Notes: a model not told the origin generated them from the sequence alone. DNA of 59,479 nt from Dissulfuribacter thermophilus (GCF_001687335.1 NZ_MAGO01000013.1:1-59479), one strand, 5' to 3'. Positions 24,391 to 34,067 are shown, numbered from the stretch's first letter. A program made the numbers and translations.

Positions 24391-26265
24391 CTATCCAATC
24401 CCTTGTTTTTTAAGATATATCCTAATAACTGAGAGGGCAGCTGGGGTAATCCCTGAAATCCTGGATGCCATTCCAAGAGTCTCTGGCCTGGCCTTTGAGA
24501 GTTTTTCCTTTACCTCTGTGGAAAGCCCTGGAATAGTCGAATAATCAAAGTCTGAGGGTATCTTAAGGGCTTCTAACTGTCTCAATTGTTCGATTTCGTG
24601 GATCTGGCGCTGTATGTATCCAGCATATTTTATCTCTGTCTCTACTTGGGAGAGGACTTCTTCATGAGAATCCTTAAGAAAAGTATATCTTTCCTTTACC
24701 TGATCGAGTCCGATTTCAGGCCTTTTTAGAAGTTCTCTTAGGCTAAGAGGTGTCTTAATTGGAGAGGAACCTAGGGATTCAATCCAGACATTTGTGTCGT
24801 GATCAGGATATAGACGTATTGAAGAGAGCTCTTTTAAAATTTTTTCGATGGCTTCCTTTTTCCTCTCAAATTTTCTCCAGGCATCATCGCCAACTAGACC
24901 AAGCTTTCTTCCTATTGGCATGAGCCTCAAATCAGCATTGTCTTCCCTTAAAAGGAGCCTATATTCAGCACGCGATGTGAACATCCTGTAGGGCTCTTTG
25001 GTCCCTTTGGTAACAAGGTCGTCAATAAGCACACCAATGTAGCCCTCTGAGCGTTTGATAACGAGTGGAGGCTCTTCTTTAACCTTTAGTGCGGCGTTTA
25101 TACCGGCGATCAGGCCCTGTGCTCCTGCCTCTTCATAACCACTTGTGCCATTAATTTGGCCGGCAAAATAGAGTCCTTCCACAAGATGAGTCTCTAGGGT
25201 TGAACGAAGTTGCACTGGATCACTATAATCATATTCAATAGCATATCCTGGCCTCAGTATGACTGCATTTTCGAGTCCAGGGATAGAACGCACCATTTCA
25301 ATCTGTATGTCAATTGGTAGGCTTGTGGAAATGCCGTTGGGGTAAACCTCTACAGTATCTCTTCCCTCAGGCTCCAAGAATATCTGGTGCCTTGGCCTCT
25401 CAGGGAAACGGTGTACCTTGTCCTCTATTGATGGACAATACCTTGCTCCAACCCCTTCTATAATCCCTGTAAATAGTGGAGAACGCTCAATTCCCTTTTT
25501 TATGATTGCGTGGGTCTTCTCTGTTGTGTATGTGATGTGACATGGGACCTGATCAACTGGTTTGGGATCTGAGCTAAATGAAAACAAGGGAGGAGGTGTA
25601 TCCCCTGGCTGCATCTCGAGGTTCGTGTAGTCTATTGTATTTGCATGTAGCCTAGGGGTCGTCCCCGTCTTCAAACGGCCCATCTCAAAACCCAGATCTT
25701 TAATAGACTGTGAGAGCTTGTTTGAGGGTGGGTCGCCGAGCCTGCCAGCAGGAAAGTTGTGTAGTCCAATGTGAATGAGGCCTCTTAAAAATGTTCCTGT
25801 AGTGACAACAACGGTCTTGCCATGGATTTCTTGGCCAATGGTGGTTGTCACTCCATACACACGGCCTTCTTTTACCAGAAGGTGCGCCACCATTGCCTGA
25901 ATGATGTCCAGATTCTCTTGTTGCTCTAGGACCTGTTTCATCCTAAGTCTATATAAAAGTCTATCTGCCTGGGCCCTCCTTGCCCTTACTGCAGGTCCCT
26001 TGGACATATTTAAGCGCCTGAACTGGATGCCGGTTTCATCGATATTTTTAGCCATCTCCCCTCCAAGGGCATCTATCTCCCGGACAAGATGCCCCTTGGC
26101 AAGACCACCAATAGCGGGATTACAGCTCATGGCACCGATTGCATCGAGGTTGATTGTGAGGATACAGGTCTTTACGCCGAGTCTGCTAGCAGCTAAAGCG
26201 GCTTCGCATCCGGCATGTCCAGCCCCGACTACTATTACATCATATTCCTTTGGATATATACTCAT
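24391..26265 (-). CDS. mnmG: tRNA uridine-5-carboxymethylaminomethyl modification enzyme MnmG
   Basis: A 624-aa FAD protein that, with MnmE, installs the carboxymethylaminomethyl group on the wobble uridine of certain tRNAs. FAD-binding motif [16 protein letters not shown] at residues 10-25, followed by [25 protein letters not shown]. The region [11 protein letters not shown] with [10 protein letters not shown] and the middle [11 protein letters not shown], then [17 protein letters not shown], are all diagnostic. The C-terminal helical domain ends [21 protein letters not shown]. Length is normal. No mnmE is in the window. A tRNA-Leu(UAA) gene, one of the substrate types, lies just upstream. 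Confidence 0.97.
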   Translation of the reverse strand: MSIYPKEYDVIVVGAGHAGCEAALAASRLGVKTCILTINLDAIGAMSCNPAIGGLAKGHLVREIDALGGEMAKNIDETGIQFRRLNMSKGPAVRARRAQADRLLYRLRMKQVLEQQENLDIIQAMVAHLLVKEGRVYGVTTTIGQEIHGKTVVVTTGTFLRGLIHIGLHNFPAGRLGDPPSNKLSQSIKDLGFEMGRLKTGTTPRLHANTIDYTNLEMQPGDTPPPLFSFSSDPKPVDQVPCHITYTTEKTHAIIKKGIERSPLFTGIIEGVGARYCPSIEDKVHRFPERPRHQIFLEPEGRDTVEVYPNGISTSLPIDIQIEMVRSIPGLENAVILRPGYAIEYDYSDPVQLRSTLETHLVEGLYFAGQINGTSGYEEAGAQGLIAGINAALKVKEEPPLVIKRSEGYIGVLIDDLVTKGTKEPYRMFTSRAEYRLLLREDNADLRLMPIGRKLGLVGDDAWRKFERKKEAIEKILKELSSIRLYPDHDTNVWIESLGSSPIKTPLSLRELLKRPEIGLDQVKERYTFLKDSHEEVLSQVETEIKYAGYIQRQIHEIEQLRQLEALKIPSDFDYSTIPGLSTEVKEKLSKARPETLGMASRISGITPAALSVIRIYLKKQGIG

Positions 26266-26428
26266 TGCTAAGTTTGAAGTCCGTTAAGAGTCTGTGAGAA
26301 GAAAGTTTTAATCCATTCTTAAAAAGACCGTCCTATGGTTTCTATGGAACCAAAGAAACTGAATCATTTTTACTCAAGAGAAAAGCGGCCGTATTCTCTA
26401 ATTTAAAGAAATGGATTTCAAATAAAAT

Positions 26429-26516
26429 TGGTGCCCGGGGCGAGACTCGAACTCGCACGGAGCAAAGCTCCAAGGGATTTTAAGTCCCTTGTGTCTACCA
26501 ATTCCACCACCCGGGC
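26429..26516 (-). tRNA. tRNA-Leu (UAA anticodon)
   Basis: Read on the minus strand the gene starts GCCCGGG and ends CCCGGGCA followed by an encoded CCA. The acceptor stem GCCCGGG/CCCGGGC pairs fully. The anticodon stem AGGGA/UCCCU encloses the loop CUUAAAA, giving anticodon UAA. A long variable arm (GGAGCUUUGCUCC) and the T arm GCGAGUUCGAGUCUCGC are present, as expected for a class II leucine tRNA of 88 bases including CCA. Confidence 0.96.
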
Positions 26517-26583
26517 TTGTGGGTTCCATAAATTACCCTAAAAAATTGTGTCTGAAAAGGCCCTCTTATAGGCTTTTAGAAAA

Positions 26584-26841
26584 TTATTTGTAACCTGGTA
26601 GATTAAAACTGGTGCAGCTTCCTGTATCGCAGGAATGTTGTTTTACATTGGGACCTGTGGATTCAGCACGGGAAGAACCTTGTCCTCCACCAGCAACGGA
26701 AAAATTTGACGCACTCATAAGTTTATTACATTCAGGGCTCTGACACTTTGGGCACCGTACAGCCTCTAGTTCTTCTTTATTCATTATAAGGAGTTCAAAC
26801 TCATAGTCGCAACTTTCACACTTAAATTCATGTATTGGCAT
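26584..26841 (-). CDS. FmdB-family zinc-ribbon protein
   Basis: An 85-aa protein starting MPIHEFKCESCDYEFELL, with Cys-X2-Cys at residues 8-11 and CPKCQSPECNKL at 30-41, forming the FmdB-type regulatory zinc ribbon. A flexible glycine/serine-rich stretch (SVAGGGQGSSRAEST) and two further cysteines near the end (HSCDTGSC) follow. FmdB-like proteins are widespread, and few have a known role; some are transcriptional regulators. AGGAGG eight bases before ATG supports the start. It is monocistronic beside the tRNA gene. Confidence 0.85.
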   Translation of the reverse strand: MPIHEFKCESCDYEFELLIMNKEELEAVRCPKCQSPECNKLMSASNFSVAGGGQGSSRAESTGPNVKQHSCDTGSCTSFNLPGYK

Positions 26842-27063
26842 TTTACATCCTCCTGAAAAGAAAATGTCTTTAGGATCAATGTTGTATTTAAGGATAAAAT
26901 TGAACTTTACCTAAATTTTGCAAGGGGTTAAAGCTATGGTATTCGACTTTTTAAGTTTTGTCATGTCTTATTAGTCACATTGGTCCAAGGCTTTTGGTTA
27001 TCTGGAGGGAGCGTAATTACATTTTCCTATAGGGGATTGCACTGGCCTGAGAGTGGAAATGAA

Positions 27064-27102
27064 CAAAAAAAGGGAGGTGGTCAAGCCCCCTCCCTTTTTT
27101 TT
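27064..27102. terminator. Terminator of the DUF3373 porin gene
   Basis: A run of A then GGGAGG (27071-27076) pairs with CCTCCC (27089-27094) followed by eight T, giving a stem of about 13 bp with an 11-base loop. It is symmetric, so it could end transcripts from both strands. It starts 24 bases past the porin stop codon on the minus strand. Confidence 0.8.
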
Positions 27103-27125
27103 ATTTGCTATTATTTATACACCAA

Positions 27126-28967
27126 TTAGAAGTAAACTTCAAAGGTCATGTAGAAGTTATCCATTCTATCCACAGGGGCAAACTGCTGGGCATTGAGCAT
27201 ATTGTCGAGGTCATCCATATCCACTGGTTTACCCATCCAGTTGCCGCTTCCTGTGTAGTCGATCCAGTAGTACTGATAGCCGAATCTCATGAAGGCCTTG
27301 CCGTATTTGCTAAGAGGTGTATCTGGTATATCCCAAATCCAGTAAACCTCAGCAACATCACCCCTTGTGGCAAGCTTGGACAAATACAGGTCATCAGCTG
27401 CAGGGGTAAAATTGATCCAGTAACGGGATCCATGGTTGTATTCAAGTCCGATCTTGCTGTTGAGCTGTTCAACTGGAATTCTGACTCCCACGTATGCAGC
27501 CCAGCCCCAGTGATTGTCATTTTCGCCAGGAGCATTCAAAAGACCTGGGAATAGGCCGGTTGGATCAACAAAATTGCTGTCAGTACGGCTGAGACCAGCA
27601 CTGATGAAGTAATCAATTCCTCTGAATTTGTGCATAAAGACACCGCTTGCGTGGTAAATGTCTCCTACCTGATAGCCTTTAAAAAGGCCGTTTGTGAGGA
27701 AATCCATGTTGTTGAGGGCATTGTTTGGATCAGCGGGATTTACCACTAACAGTGAATAAAATTCCATATAATTGGGCACATCAGCTGCTCTGAAGAGCTG
27801 AATATTTGCAAACATTTCGCGGTCAGGATCGTTGATCACATCCCAGCTAATTCCATAGAGATCAGTATCATCTAAGCGATTGCCGCCGAACAAGTCATAT
27901 GCATCACCGAATCCTGATTCATAACCTCTTCCGTAGCATACACGGATCTTACCAGGCCATGGATCGGTGTACATATATCCAATGGTAGCGCCGTCAAAGG
28001 TCCAGTCAACACCGAGGGCAACAGGTGTTGCATACCTCTTGTCATAGTTGTACTTGAGCTGAAGTGGTGGGCCATCAACTGTAGGCCTACGTCCTACTGA
28101 AATCCACATAGGTAGGCCAAATATGTTGGTGAAGTTGACATATGCCATTTCTACTCTGAGGGTGTTGTCATTTGGACGTCTAGAGATATTGGGATCCCAG
28201 ATAAAGCCGTTCATCCCAAAGGGCACTGCTGTAACACTTGAAGTCTCCATGCCCCAGACCTTGTACATGGCAAGGCGACCTTTGAATTTAATGTTTTCAG
28301 TGGCCTTTACTTGGATGTTAAAGCGGAGTCTATTGGTATAGAGTGTATCATTTCTAATGTCTCTGCTGGAAAATTTTGCAGCATTGACGTCATTTGGATC
28401 GATTCCGGCTAGTTGAAATAGTCCGATTCTCGCCTCATCATTGAGGGCTCCCAGCATACTGAAGAGCGCTGCCTTTCTGGCCTCTTCGCCCAGCTGGTCC
28501 CATACGCCCATGAGTTGACCTAACTGGACCTGGAGATCCTGTGGCAGTGAAGCAAGAGCAGGTTGCATAGTGGTACCGAGGGTCTGAGCATCCATTGCTG
28601 AAAAGGTGTTCAAGGCAGAGCTGATTGGACTAAAGAGTAACTTACCATCCCAAAAGCCTTTTATATGTGCCCTTGTTGAATCCAGTCTAAATCTATAATC
28701 CCCAGAAAGATCAAAGCGGCCAGTACCATCTACTGCTACGCTTTCCATTTTCTCGGCAAGTTCTTCAACTGTATCTGCAACCTCTTCCTGTTCGTCCTGC
28801 TTTGCCTTTACTTCCTTGAGTTGTTGCTTTACCCTTTGGAGTTCTTTGCTAAGTTCCTCAATTCTTTGGAGCAATTCGTCTGTACTAGGAGCTGCAGCCC
28901 CTCCTCCAAAGGCCATTTGGGGAATGACTAAGCAGAAAAACAATACCCCAATGAGAAAATGTTTCAT
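27126..28967 (-). CDS. DUF3373-type outer-membrane porin-like protein
   Basis: A 613-aa protein from ATG 28967, chosen because GGAGGGG precedes it and a signal peptide (MKHFLIGVLFFCLVIPQMAFGG) begins there; the longer frame adds 19 residues with no support. After the signal comes a coiled coil (about residues 30-75, ELLQRIEELSKELQRVKQQ), then a long beta-barrel. The barrel contains DLSGDYRFRLDSTRA, TLYTNRLRFNIQVKA, MAYVNFTNIFGLPMWISVGRRP and LGVDWTFDGATIGYMYTDPW, and it ends with FYMTFEVYF. The terminal Phe and alternating strands fit an outer-membrane protein, and the coiled coil may anchor to peptidoglycan. The family occurs widely in deltaproteobacteria and its substrate is unknown. An inserted helical block (LNTFSAMDAQ to FQLAGIDPND) lies between early strands. 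Confidence 0.85.
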   Translation of the reverse strand: MKHFLIGVLFFCLVIPQMAFGGGAAAPSTDELLQRIEELSKELQRVKQQLKEVKAKQDEQEEVADTVEELAEKMESVAVDGTGRFDLSGDYRFRLDSTRAHIKGFWDGKLLFSPISSALNTFSAMDAQTLGTTMQPALASLPQDLQVQLGQLMGVWDQLGEEARKAALFSMLGALNDEARIGLFQLAGIDPNDVNAAKFSSRDIRNDTLYTNRLRFNIQVKATENIKFKGRLAMYKVWGMETSSVTAVPFGMNGFIWDPNISRRPNDNTLRVEMAYVNFTNIFGLPMWISVGRRPTVDGPPLQLKYNYDKRYATPVALGVDWTFDGATIGYMYTDPWPGKIRVCYGRGYESGFGDAYDLFGGNRLDDTDLYGISWDVINDPDREMFANIQLFRAADVPNYMEFYSLLVVNPADPNNALNNMDFLTNGLFKGYQVGDIYHASGVFMHKFRGIDYFISAGLSRTDSNFVDPTGLFPGLLNAPGENDNHWGWAAYVGVRIPVEQLNSKIGLEYNHGSRYWINFTPAADDLYLSKLATRGDVAEVYWIWDIPDTPLSKYGKAFMRFGYQYYWIDYTGSGNWMGKPVDMDDLDNMLNAQQFAPVDRMDNFYMTFEVYF

Positions 28968-29189
28968 AAGTAACCCCTCCGTTTGATTTTGTTTTTTTGC
29001 AAGGAGTGACCTTGCATTTTTCACCCCAATGATCTAAAAGATTTTATGAAATCTTTCTCAAAGAAAGCTTAATTTAAAACTTTTATCTGTCAAGCATCTT
29101 TTTTTTTGATATTTGGCTATTTACATAGTGATAACGATAAGTTAGGTTTCATTAGTGTACTAATGAAAGTCTTTAGGTTTTTGAGGGAA

Positions 29190-29810
29190 ATGGACTATAT
29201 TTCAGTAAGAAAAAAGATTTGCAAAATATCTCAGTTACTTTACCACAGAGGCTTAATTTCAGGCGGCGATGGAAATGTGAGTATAAGAATAAAGGGTGTT
29301 GATAGAATTATCGTAACACCCAGTGGATACCATAAGGGACTCATGGAGCCTAATGACCTTGTAGTAGTAGATCATGAAGGACGTGTGTTATCTGGTCCTA
29401 AGCCAACCTCTGAATTGGAGCTTCACCTTAGGGTTTATGAAAGGCGTCCAGATGTGTTTGGTATAGTTCATGCTCATCCCCCATGGACGACTGCACTGTA
29501 TCTCGCTGGAAAAGAGGTGAATGATCCTCCAATTCTAACCGAGGCACATGAGGTTATTGGCAAGGTCAGTGTAATTCCTTATGCTGCTCCTGGTTCCAAA
29601 GATCTTGCTGACAAGGTGGCTGATGCCCTCATGGATTCACGTGTGTGCGTTTTAATGAATCACGGGGTTGTAACATGTGGCTGTGATCTGATGGAAGCCT
29701 TTATGCTCATGGAGTCCCTAGAGAACTGTTCTAAGGTGACGGTTTTTACTCATCTTCTTGGAGGGCCTCAAAGTTTCATCAGTATACCTGAATCACCGTC
29801 CAAGAAATAG
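29190..29810 (+). CDS. Class II aldolase/adducin-family protein
   Basis: A 206-aa member of the class II aldolase family (fuculose-phosphate aldolase type). It has YHRGLISGGDGNVSIRI near the start, VTPSGYHKG for the phosphate or substrate loop, GPKPTSELELHLRVYERRPD, the metal ligands HAHPPWTTAL, and MNHGVVTCGCDLMEAFM with the third histidine. Such enzymes cleave or make phosphorylated sugars through a zinc enediolate. The substrate could be fuculose-, rhamnulose- or ribulose-phosphate-like. The frame is open back to 29106 with ATGs at 29106 and 29163, but the family domain begins near the ATG at 29190, preceded by GAGGG. The 3' end overlaps the convergent LD-carboxypeptidase gene by 43 bases. 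Confidence 0.85.
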   Translation: MDYISVRKKICKISQLLYHRGLISGGDGNVSIRIKGVDRIIVTPSGYHKGLMEPNDLVVVDHEGRVLSGPKPTSELELHLRVYERRPDVFGIVHAHPPWTTALYLAGKEVNDPPILTEAHEVIGKVSVIPYAAPGSKDLADKVADALMDSRVCVLMNHGVVTCGCDLMEAFMLMESLENCSKVTVFTHLLGGPQSFISIPESPSKK

Positions 29811-30673
29811 TCGCCATTGACTAGAAGGGGCATATTCATGCTGCCATGACCAAATGGAAGGTCAAAAACTACTGGGCAACTGAGAGAAGATAATCTATCT
29901 CTAAGTACGAACTTCATTGTCTCTACATCTTTATTGTCATTTCTTTTTCTTGGGGTAATGGTCCCAATTGCTACCCCATTGACTCTTTCAAAAATTCCCG
30001 CGTGTAAGAATTGAGAGAGAATTCTGTCTATTCTGTATGGGTCTTCATTGTGGTCTTCAAAGGCAATAATGGCATTGTCCCATTGTGGTTCAAGGGGTGT
30101 TCCAATAGATGTGCCAAGACATGTGAGATTGCCAACCACTAACTTCCCCTGTGATTTTCCTCCCTTAAGCGATTCACCATAAAGCTTTGGAAATTTATTA
30201 GAATGAAGGGCTAGACCAAGTGCCTTAATGGAATTCGTGTCGGTGTTTTTTAGGGTCGTTATAAGGGGACCATGTATTGATTGATATCCAAGTCTTGTTA
30301 AGGCTAAATGGAGGAACGTTAGATCACTGAAACCAACCACCATTGGTATGTTTTGGGGCAATTTCTCTTTAAGGAGTTTGGGTGTCCACCTTATAGCTCC
30401 ATATCCTCCCCGTACTGCCCACAGCACGCTAATTCCATTTTTGGATATCAGTCTTAAAAAGGATTTGAATTGAAAATCTTCTTCATGGGCTAGAAAGGGA
30501 AGGCCTTTTGGTGGATATGGTAAAAGATCTTTGTGAACACAGAGTTCCACATATGGCAGGTATGTTTTTATAAGGTCGAGTTCCTCTTCAAGTAAATCTG
30601 ATGGGCTAGATGGCCAAAATGGGATGGTCCTAAGGGTCCTTGACTCTGTCATTTTCAGCATTAGATTCTTCAC
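29768..30673 (-). CDS. LD-carboxypeptidase (peptidase S66 family)
   Basis: A 301-aa serine peptidase that removes the terminal D-alanine from murein tetrapeptides during cell-wall recycling. The nucleophile is Ser116 in VVGFSDLTFLH. LWAVRGGYGAIR is the conserved glycine loop, IIAFEDHNEDPYRIDR carries the catalytic glutamate, and DLPFGHGSMNMPLLVNG the histidine. No signal peptide is visible, so it should act in the cytoplasm on recycled muropeptides. Some S66 members instead inactivate microcin C. The gene overlaps the aldolase gene tail by 43 bases and is divergent from the DnaJ gene with 37 bases between starts. Confidence 0.9.
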   Translation of the reverse strand: MKNLMLKMTESRTLRTIPFWPSSPSDLLEEELDLIKTYLPYVELCVHKDLLPYPPKGLPFLAHEEDFQFKSFLRLISKNGISVLWAVRGGYGAIRWTPKLLKEKLPQNIPMVVGFSDLTFLHLALTRLGYQSIHGPLITTLKNTDTNSIKALGLALHSNKFPKLYGESLKGGKSQGKLVVGNLTCLGTSIGTPLEPQWDNAIIAFEDHNEDPYRIDRILSQFLHAGIFERVNGVAIGTITPRKRNDNKDVETMKFVLRDRLSSLSCPVVFDLPFGHGSMNMPLLVNGDYFLDGDSGILMKL

Positions 30674-30710
30674 AGCAAAATTCCTTTTTGGAGGTTGAAC
30701 AAAAAGGACT

Positions 30711-31664
30711 ATGACGCAAGGAAAAGATTATTACAAGATACTAGGTGTTTCAAAGGACGCTTCGCCAGAAGAAATAAAAAAGGCCTTTAGAAAGTTGGCT
30801 TTAAAATATCATCCCGACAGGCATAAAGGTGATAAGGAAGCAGAAGAAAGGTTTAAGGAAATCAATGAGGCCTACGCCGTCTTGAGTGATCCTGAAAAGA
30901 GGCGTCAGTATGATACCTTTGGAACCAATGAGTTCCACCAGCATTTTTCAAGGGAAGATATATTTAAAGACTTTGATTTTACCAACCTCTTTAAGGACCT
31001 AGGTATTGGCGGGGTAGGCTTTAGCAGGATTTTTTTCGGCGGAACAGGCCATGGATTTGGCCTTGATGACGTGTTCAGTCAGATCTTCGAAACCAATAGG
31101 GAAGGGGGATATGGCTTTACAGGGGATCCTTCATTTAAGTATGCAAACCCTAAAGGCCAGGACGTAGTCCTTGAACTCCCTTTGACTATTATGGAAATGG
31201 TCAGTGGCGGCAAGAAGATTATATCTCTTAGGACTGGAAACGCCCCAGAAAAGATTGCCGTCACAATACCAAAGGGCATTCAGCCTGGGAAGAAGATCAG
31301 GATCCCTGGAAAAGGTGCTGTTGGACCTGGAGGCAGAGGGGACCTATACCTGTTAGTTAAGCATGATCCCAATGAGCCGTACAAATTAGAAGGCCTTGAT
31401 TGGGAACTTGAAAAGACCATTCCATTCTCAGAGGCGTGTCTTGGTACCAAAATAGAGGTCCCACTTTATGATGGATCAATTGTAAAACTAAAGGTGCCTC
31501 CTGGAACTCAATGCGGACAAAGATTAAGGATTAGAGGTAAGGGACTTCCTGGCAAATTTGGCGTAAAGGGTGATGGTTACGTAAAGATCAAAGTAGATGT
31601 ACCAAAGCGACTGACTAGAGAACAAAAACGAGTTTTAGAAGAGTTGAAAAATGTTGGTCTATAG
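30711..31664 (+). CDS. DnaJ-type co-chaperone without zinc finger (CbpA-like)
   Basis: A 317-aa J-domain protein. Residues 5-70 are the J domain with HPD at 34-36 ([11 protein letters not shown]) that triggers DnaK ATPase. A glycine/phenylalanine-rich linker follows ([20 protein letters not shown]). The two C-terminal substrate-binding beta domains follow ([43 protein letters not shown], and [10 protein letters not shown]). The CXXCXGXG zinc-finger repeats of DnaJ are absent, so this is a class II protein like CbpA. No dnaK is nearby. The start ATG 30711 has only a weak purine-rich stretch upstream (AACAAAAAGG). A perfect 14-bp hairpin terminator follows. Confidence 0.92.
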   Translation: MTQGKDYYKILGVSKDASPEEIKKAFRKLALKYHPDRHKGDKEAEERFKEINEAYAVLSDPEKRRQYDTFGTNEFHQHFSREDIFKDFDFTNLFKDLGIGGVGFSRIFFGGTGHGFGLDDVFSQIFETNREGGYGFTGDPSFKYANPKGQDVVLELPLTIMEMVSGGKKIISLRTGNAPEKIAVTIPKGIQPGKKIRIPGKGAVGPGGRGDLYLLVKHDPNEPYKLEGLDWELEKTIPFSEACLGTKIEVPLYDGSIVKLKVPPGTQCGQRLRIRGKGLPGKFGVKGDGYVKIKVDVPKRLTREQKRVLEELKNVGL

Positions 31665-31721
31665 AGACGTAAACTGAATGTAGCCTATCTGAGTTTACCC
31701 CTACTGAGTTTAGACAGATCC

Positions 31722-31754
31722 ATTATGCCCTGACAGAGCTTGTCAGGGCATAAT
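31722..31754. terminator. Bidirectional hairpin terminator between dnaJ-type gene and thrC
   Basis: ATTATGCCCTGACA (31722-31735) pairs perfectly with TGTCAGGGCATAAT (31741-31754) around GAGCT. It sits between two convergent genes. No long T-run follows, but the A+T-rich ends would suit both directions. Confidence 0.65.
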
Positions 31755-31775
31755 CCTAGAATCTGCAGTGCAGCT

Positions 31776-31806
31776 TTGCCCCCTTTGTAGTGCATAATTT
31801 GGGGTT
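31776..31806. repeat. End fragment of the palindromic element family
   Basis: TTTGCCCCCTTTGTAG followed by TGCATAATTTGGGGTT joins two parts that are well separated in the full copies: the inner TTTTGCCCC arm and the terminal TGCATAATTTAGGTT. It therefore looks like an internally deleted derivative. It ends just inside the thrC stop region. Confidence 0.5.
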
Positions 31807-33211
31807 AAAGGTCTTTGAGACCCACTGACTTTATATATTTTTTTACTTCATCGACATTTGGAGGCAAAACCTTATATCTCTGCTTTTTACCTTCAAGCCC
31901 CTGGAGTCCATATGGTCTTTGAGGCTCCCTCCCTATTGCCTTTCTAACTGCCCCTGGGAATTTGGCAGGATGAGCAGTGGCAAGACACACAATTGGTCCA
32001 GGAGGTAGTTCAGCCCTTAGCCTCTGGGCTGCTGCTACGCCTACAGCTGTGTGTGGATCTATGACATAGGAATAACGTTTATAGAATCGTCTAATAGTAT
32101 CAACGGTTTCATCCTGATTGATTGATGCGCTTGAAAAGGTCTTTCTAACTAAACACAGTTGTTCCTTGTCAATGGTAATAATCCCAGTTCTAGAAAATTC
32201 GTCCATGGTCAATTTTACTATTTTACCATCTCTACCGAAGAGATAATAAAGGTATCTTTCAAAGTTACTTGCCACCTGTATATCCATAGAGGGGCTTAAA
32301 GTGGGGACTACTTTGCCCTTTTGGTATCTGCCCTCAAGGACGAAGCGTGTAAGGATATTGTTTTCATTTGTGGCAAGAATTAGTCTTCCGATGAGATCTC
32401 CTGTAATCTCCCTTGCCACAAACCCTGCAAAGATATCTCCAAAGTTCCCAGTAGGTACTGAGAAGTGAATAGGATCTTCAGTGCCTGCCTCTCTGAGCTT
32501 TAGTGCTGCGTATATGTAGTAGACCACCTGGGCAAGGACCCTGGCCCAGTTAATAGAATTGACCGCCCCAAGTCTATATGTATTTTTAAAATCAAGGTCA
32601 TTAAAAATGGTCTTAACCACTGTCTGGCAGTCGTCAAAGTTCCCCTCTATAGCGAGATTGAAGACATTTTCGTCTTCAACTGTAGTCATTTGAAGGGCCT
32701 GTATAGGGCTTACCCTTCCATGGGGGTGGAGTATAAAGATATCTATGTTGTCTTTTCCCTTTACCCCATAGATTGCAGCACTTCCTGTATCTCCAGAGGT
32801 GGCCCCAAGGATATTCATAAAAGAACCTTTTTGGGAAAGTAGATGAGAAAAGAGATTTCCCAAAAACTGGAGGGCTACATCTTTAAATGCATACGTTGGA
32901 CCGTGAAAGAGTTCTAGTATGTAAAGATCTCCAAATTCGACTACAGGTGTTACCTCTGCATGGTCAAAAGTGCTGTAGGATCTTTTAATAAGATCTTCAA
33001 GCAGTTCTTCGGAAATGTCTGAGGCAAATAGTTTCATTACTTCCAAGGCCAAATCTTGGTATGGAAGCCGTGCCCAGTGTTTAAGGGTATCCTCAGAAAC
33101 TGTAGGTATGTTCTCCGGTAAAATAAGGCCTCCATCTGTTGCAAGGCCCATCATTACTGAATCACTAAAGTCAATAGGATCTATGCCGCCTCTTGTACTT
33201 ATGTATTTCAT
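31805..33211 (-). CDS. thrC: Threonine synthase
   Basis: A 468-aa PLP enzyme making threonine from O-phosphohomoserine. MKYISTRGG and FSDSVMMGLATDGGLILPE are the usual N-terminal lid. FHGPTYAFKDVALQF carries the PLP lysine (Lys110), GATSGDTGSAAIYG binds the cofactor phosphate, and FSVPTGNFGDIFAGFVA is a further signature. Length is that of the long, E. coli/yeast-like class II enzyme. The start overlaps the stop of the small CooT-like gene by four bases, so the two are translationally coupled. The link between a nickel-binding-type protein and threonine synthesis is probably only operon position. Confidence 0.95.
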   Translation of the reverse strand: MKYISTRGGIDPIDFSDSVMMGLATDGGLILPENIPTVSEDTLKHWARLPYQDLALEVMKLFASDISEELLEDLIKRSYSTFDHAEVTPVVEFGDLYILELFHGPTYAFKDVALQFLGNLFSHLLSQKGSFMNILGATSGDTGSAAIYGVKGKDNIDIFILHPHGRVSPIQALQMTTVEDENVFNLAIEGNFDDCQTVVKTIFNDLDFKNTYRLGAVNSINWARVLAQVVYYIYAALKLREAGTEDPIHFSVPTGNFGDIFAGFVAREITGDLIGRLILATNENNILTRFVLEGRYQKGKVVPTLSPSMDIQVASNFERYLYYLFGRDGKIVKLTMDEFSRTGIITIDKEQLCLVRKTFSSASINQDETVDTIRRFYKRYSYVIDPHTAVGVAAAQRLRAELPPGPIVCLATAHPAKFPGAVRKAIGREPQRPYGLQGLEGKKQRYKVLPPNVDEVKKYIKSVGLKDL

Positions 33212-33399
33212 GGGACCTCTTTTAATATTATTTTGTGTTTCAAAAGATCGATCTTTTCAATTTTTGCCTTTACCACTTGCGGTGCCTCAAAAAGGGCCTG
33301 AATCTTAACACCATCTTCTACTGGTTCAACCAGTATGGCGTCTTTGAGGATTTCTTGTTCATTGCCATCTTTAATCAAAAATACACTTGACTGACACAT
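33208..33399 (-). CDS. CooT-like small metal-binding protein
   Basis: A 63-aa protein starting MCQSSVFLIKDGNEQEILKDAILVEP and ending KIEKIDLLKHKIILKEV, the pattern of the CooT family. In Rhodospirillum rubrum CooT binds nickel at the N-terminal cysteine and assists CO dehydrogenase maturation. The key Cys2 is present here. Many members exist in organisms with nickel enzymes, so a carbon-monoxide or hydrogenase role elsewhere in the genome is possible. The stop overlaps the thrC ATG by four bases. A promoter-like TTGACT/TAATCT pair lies 58 bases upstream. Confidence 0.8.
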   Translation of the reverse strand: MCQSSVFLIKDGNEQEILKDAILVEPVEDGVKIQALFEAPQVVKAKIEKIDLLKHKIILKEVP

Positions 33400-33456
33400 C
33401 TATGCTGCCTCTTTTTGTCTCTAATTTTTTTGAAGAACTCAAACTCTTTTTAAAGA

Positions 33457-33485
33457 AGATTAAGCCAAGTTGACATTATAGTCAA
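33457..33485 (-). promoter_or_regulatory. Candidate promoter for cooT-like/thrC operon
   Basis: On the minus strand TTGACT (33485-33480) and TAATCT (33462-33457) are separated by exactly 17 bases, resembling -35 and -10 boxes of a primary sigma factor promoter. The start codon at 33399 is 57 bases downstream. The -35 overlaps the small dyad TTGAC-N6-GTCAA. Confidence 0.4.
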
Positions 33486-33517
33486 TTCCACTAGAAATAC
33501 CCCAGGGACGTGTCAAA

Positions 33518-33907
33518 GTAAAAAGTTCAAGGTTCAATGTTCCTTCAACTCAAAACTCAACACTCAACGCTCAAAACTAATAATGGATTGTTCCTTCAAC
33601 TCAAAACTCAAAACTCAACACTCAAAACTCTATAAGAAAGTGGGGCCTAAGCCCCAAATAGGTAGAAGGTAGAAGGCAGAAGGTAGAAGCTTCTGAACCC
33701 TGCTACGTTTTTCCTTTTACTCAACACTCAAAACTTCTATAAAGGTCTTTTTTCCTTCAATTCAAAACTCAAAACTCAACACTCAAAACTCCATAAGAAA
33801 GCGGGGCCAAAGCCCCAAATAGGTAGAAGGTAGAAGGTAGAAGCTACTGAGGCCTGCTAAGTTTTTCCTTCCCCTGAAAACTCAACACTCAAAACTCAAA
33901 ACTTCCA
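33518..33907. repeat. Compound heptamer repeat array
   Basis: The stretch is made of 7-base units: AACTCAA/CACTCAA and GGTAGAA. A composite unit occurs twice (33591-33716 and 33752-33870): TTCCTTCAA, five ACTCAAA-type heptamers, ATAAGAAAG, the hairpin GGGGC-N4-GCCCC, CAAATA, a GGTAGAA array, then GCTNCTGA to GTTTTTCCTT. The first copy has four GGTAGAA-type units, the second three, and the copies are otherwise nearly equal in length. Partial arrays precede and follow. It lies in the 815-base gap between the cooT-like gene and eno. Confidence 0.9.
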
Positions 33908-34067
33908 AAGTGCATGTTTTTGAATTTCGATATTCGGATTTATATGAAATATTCAGAGAAATATTTAGAGGATTGACTGCACTAATGGAGACAAGTATAA
34001 CAATAACCACAAATTTCATAATTGGTTCCAGGATAAGTTCTGTAAATAAGGGGTAAAGTGCTGATTT

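Noticed and set aside
27105-27554. 149-codon plus-strand frame opposite the large porin gene
   Set aside because: Shadow frame of a clear minus-strand porin with signal peptide and barrel pattern.
33590-33870. Possible CRISPR array
   Set aside because: Units are tandem 7-mers without unique spacers of constant length; no cas genes nearby.
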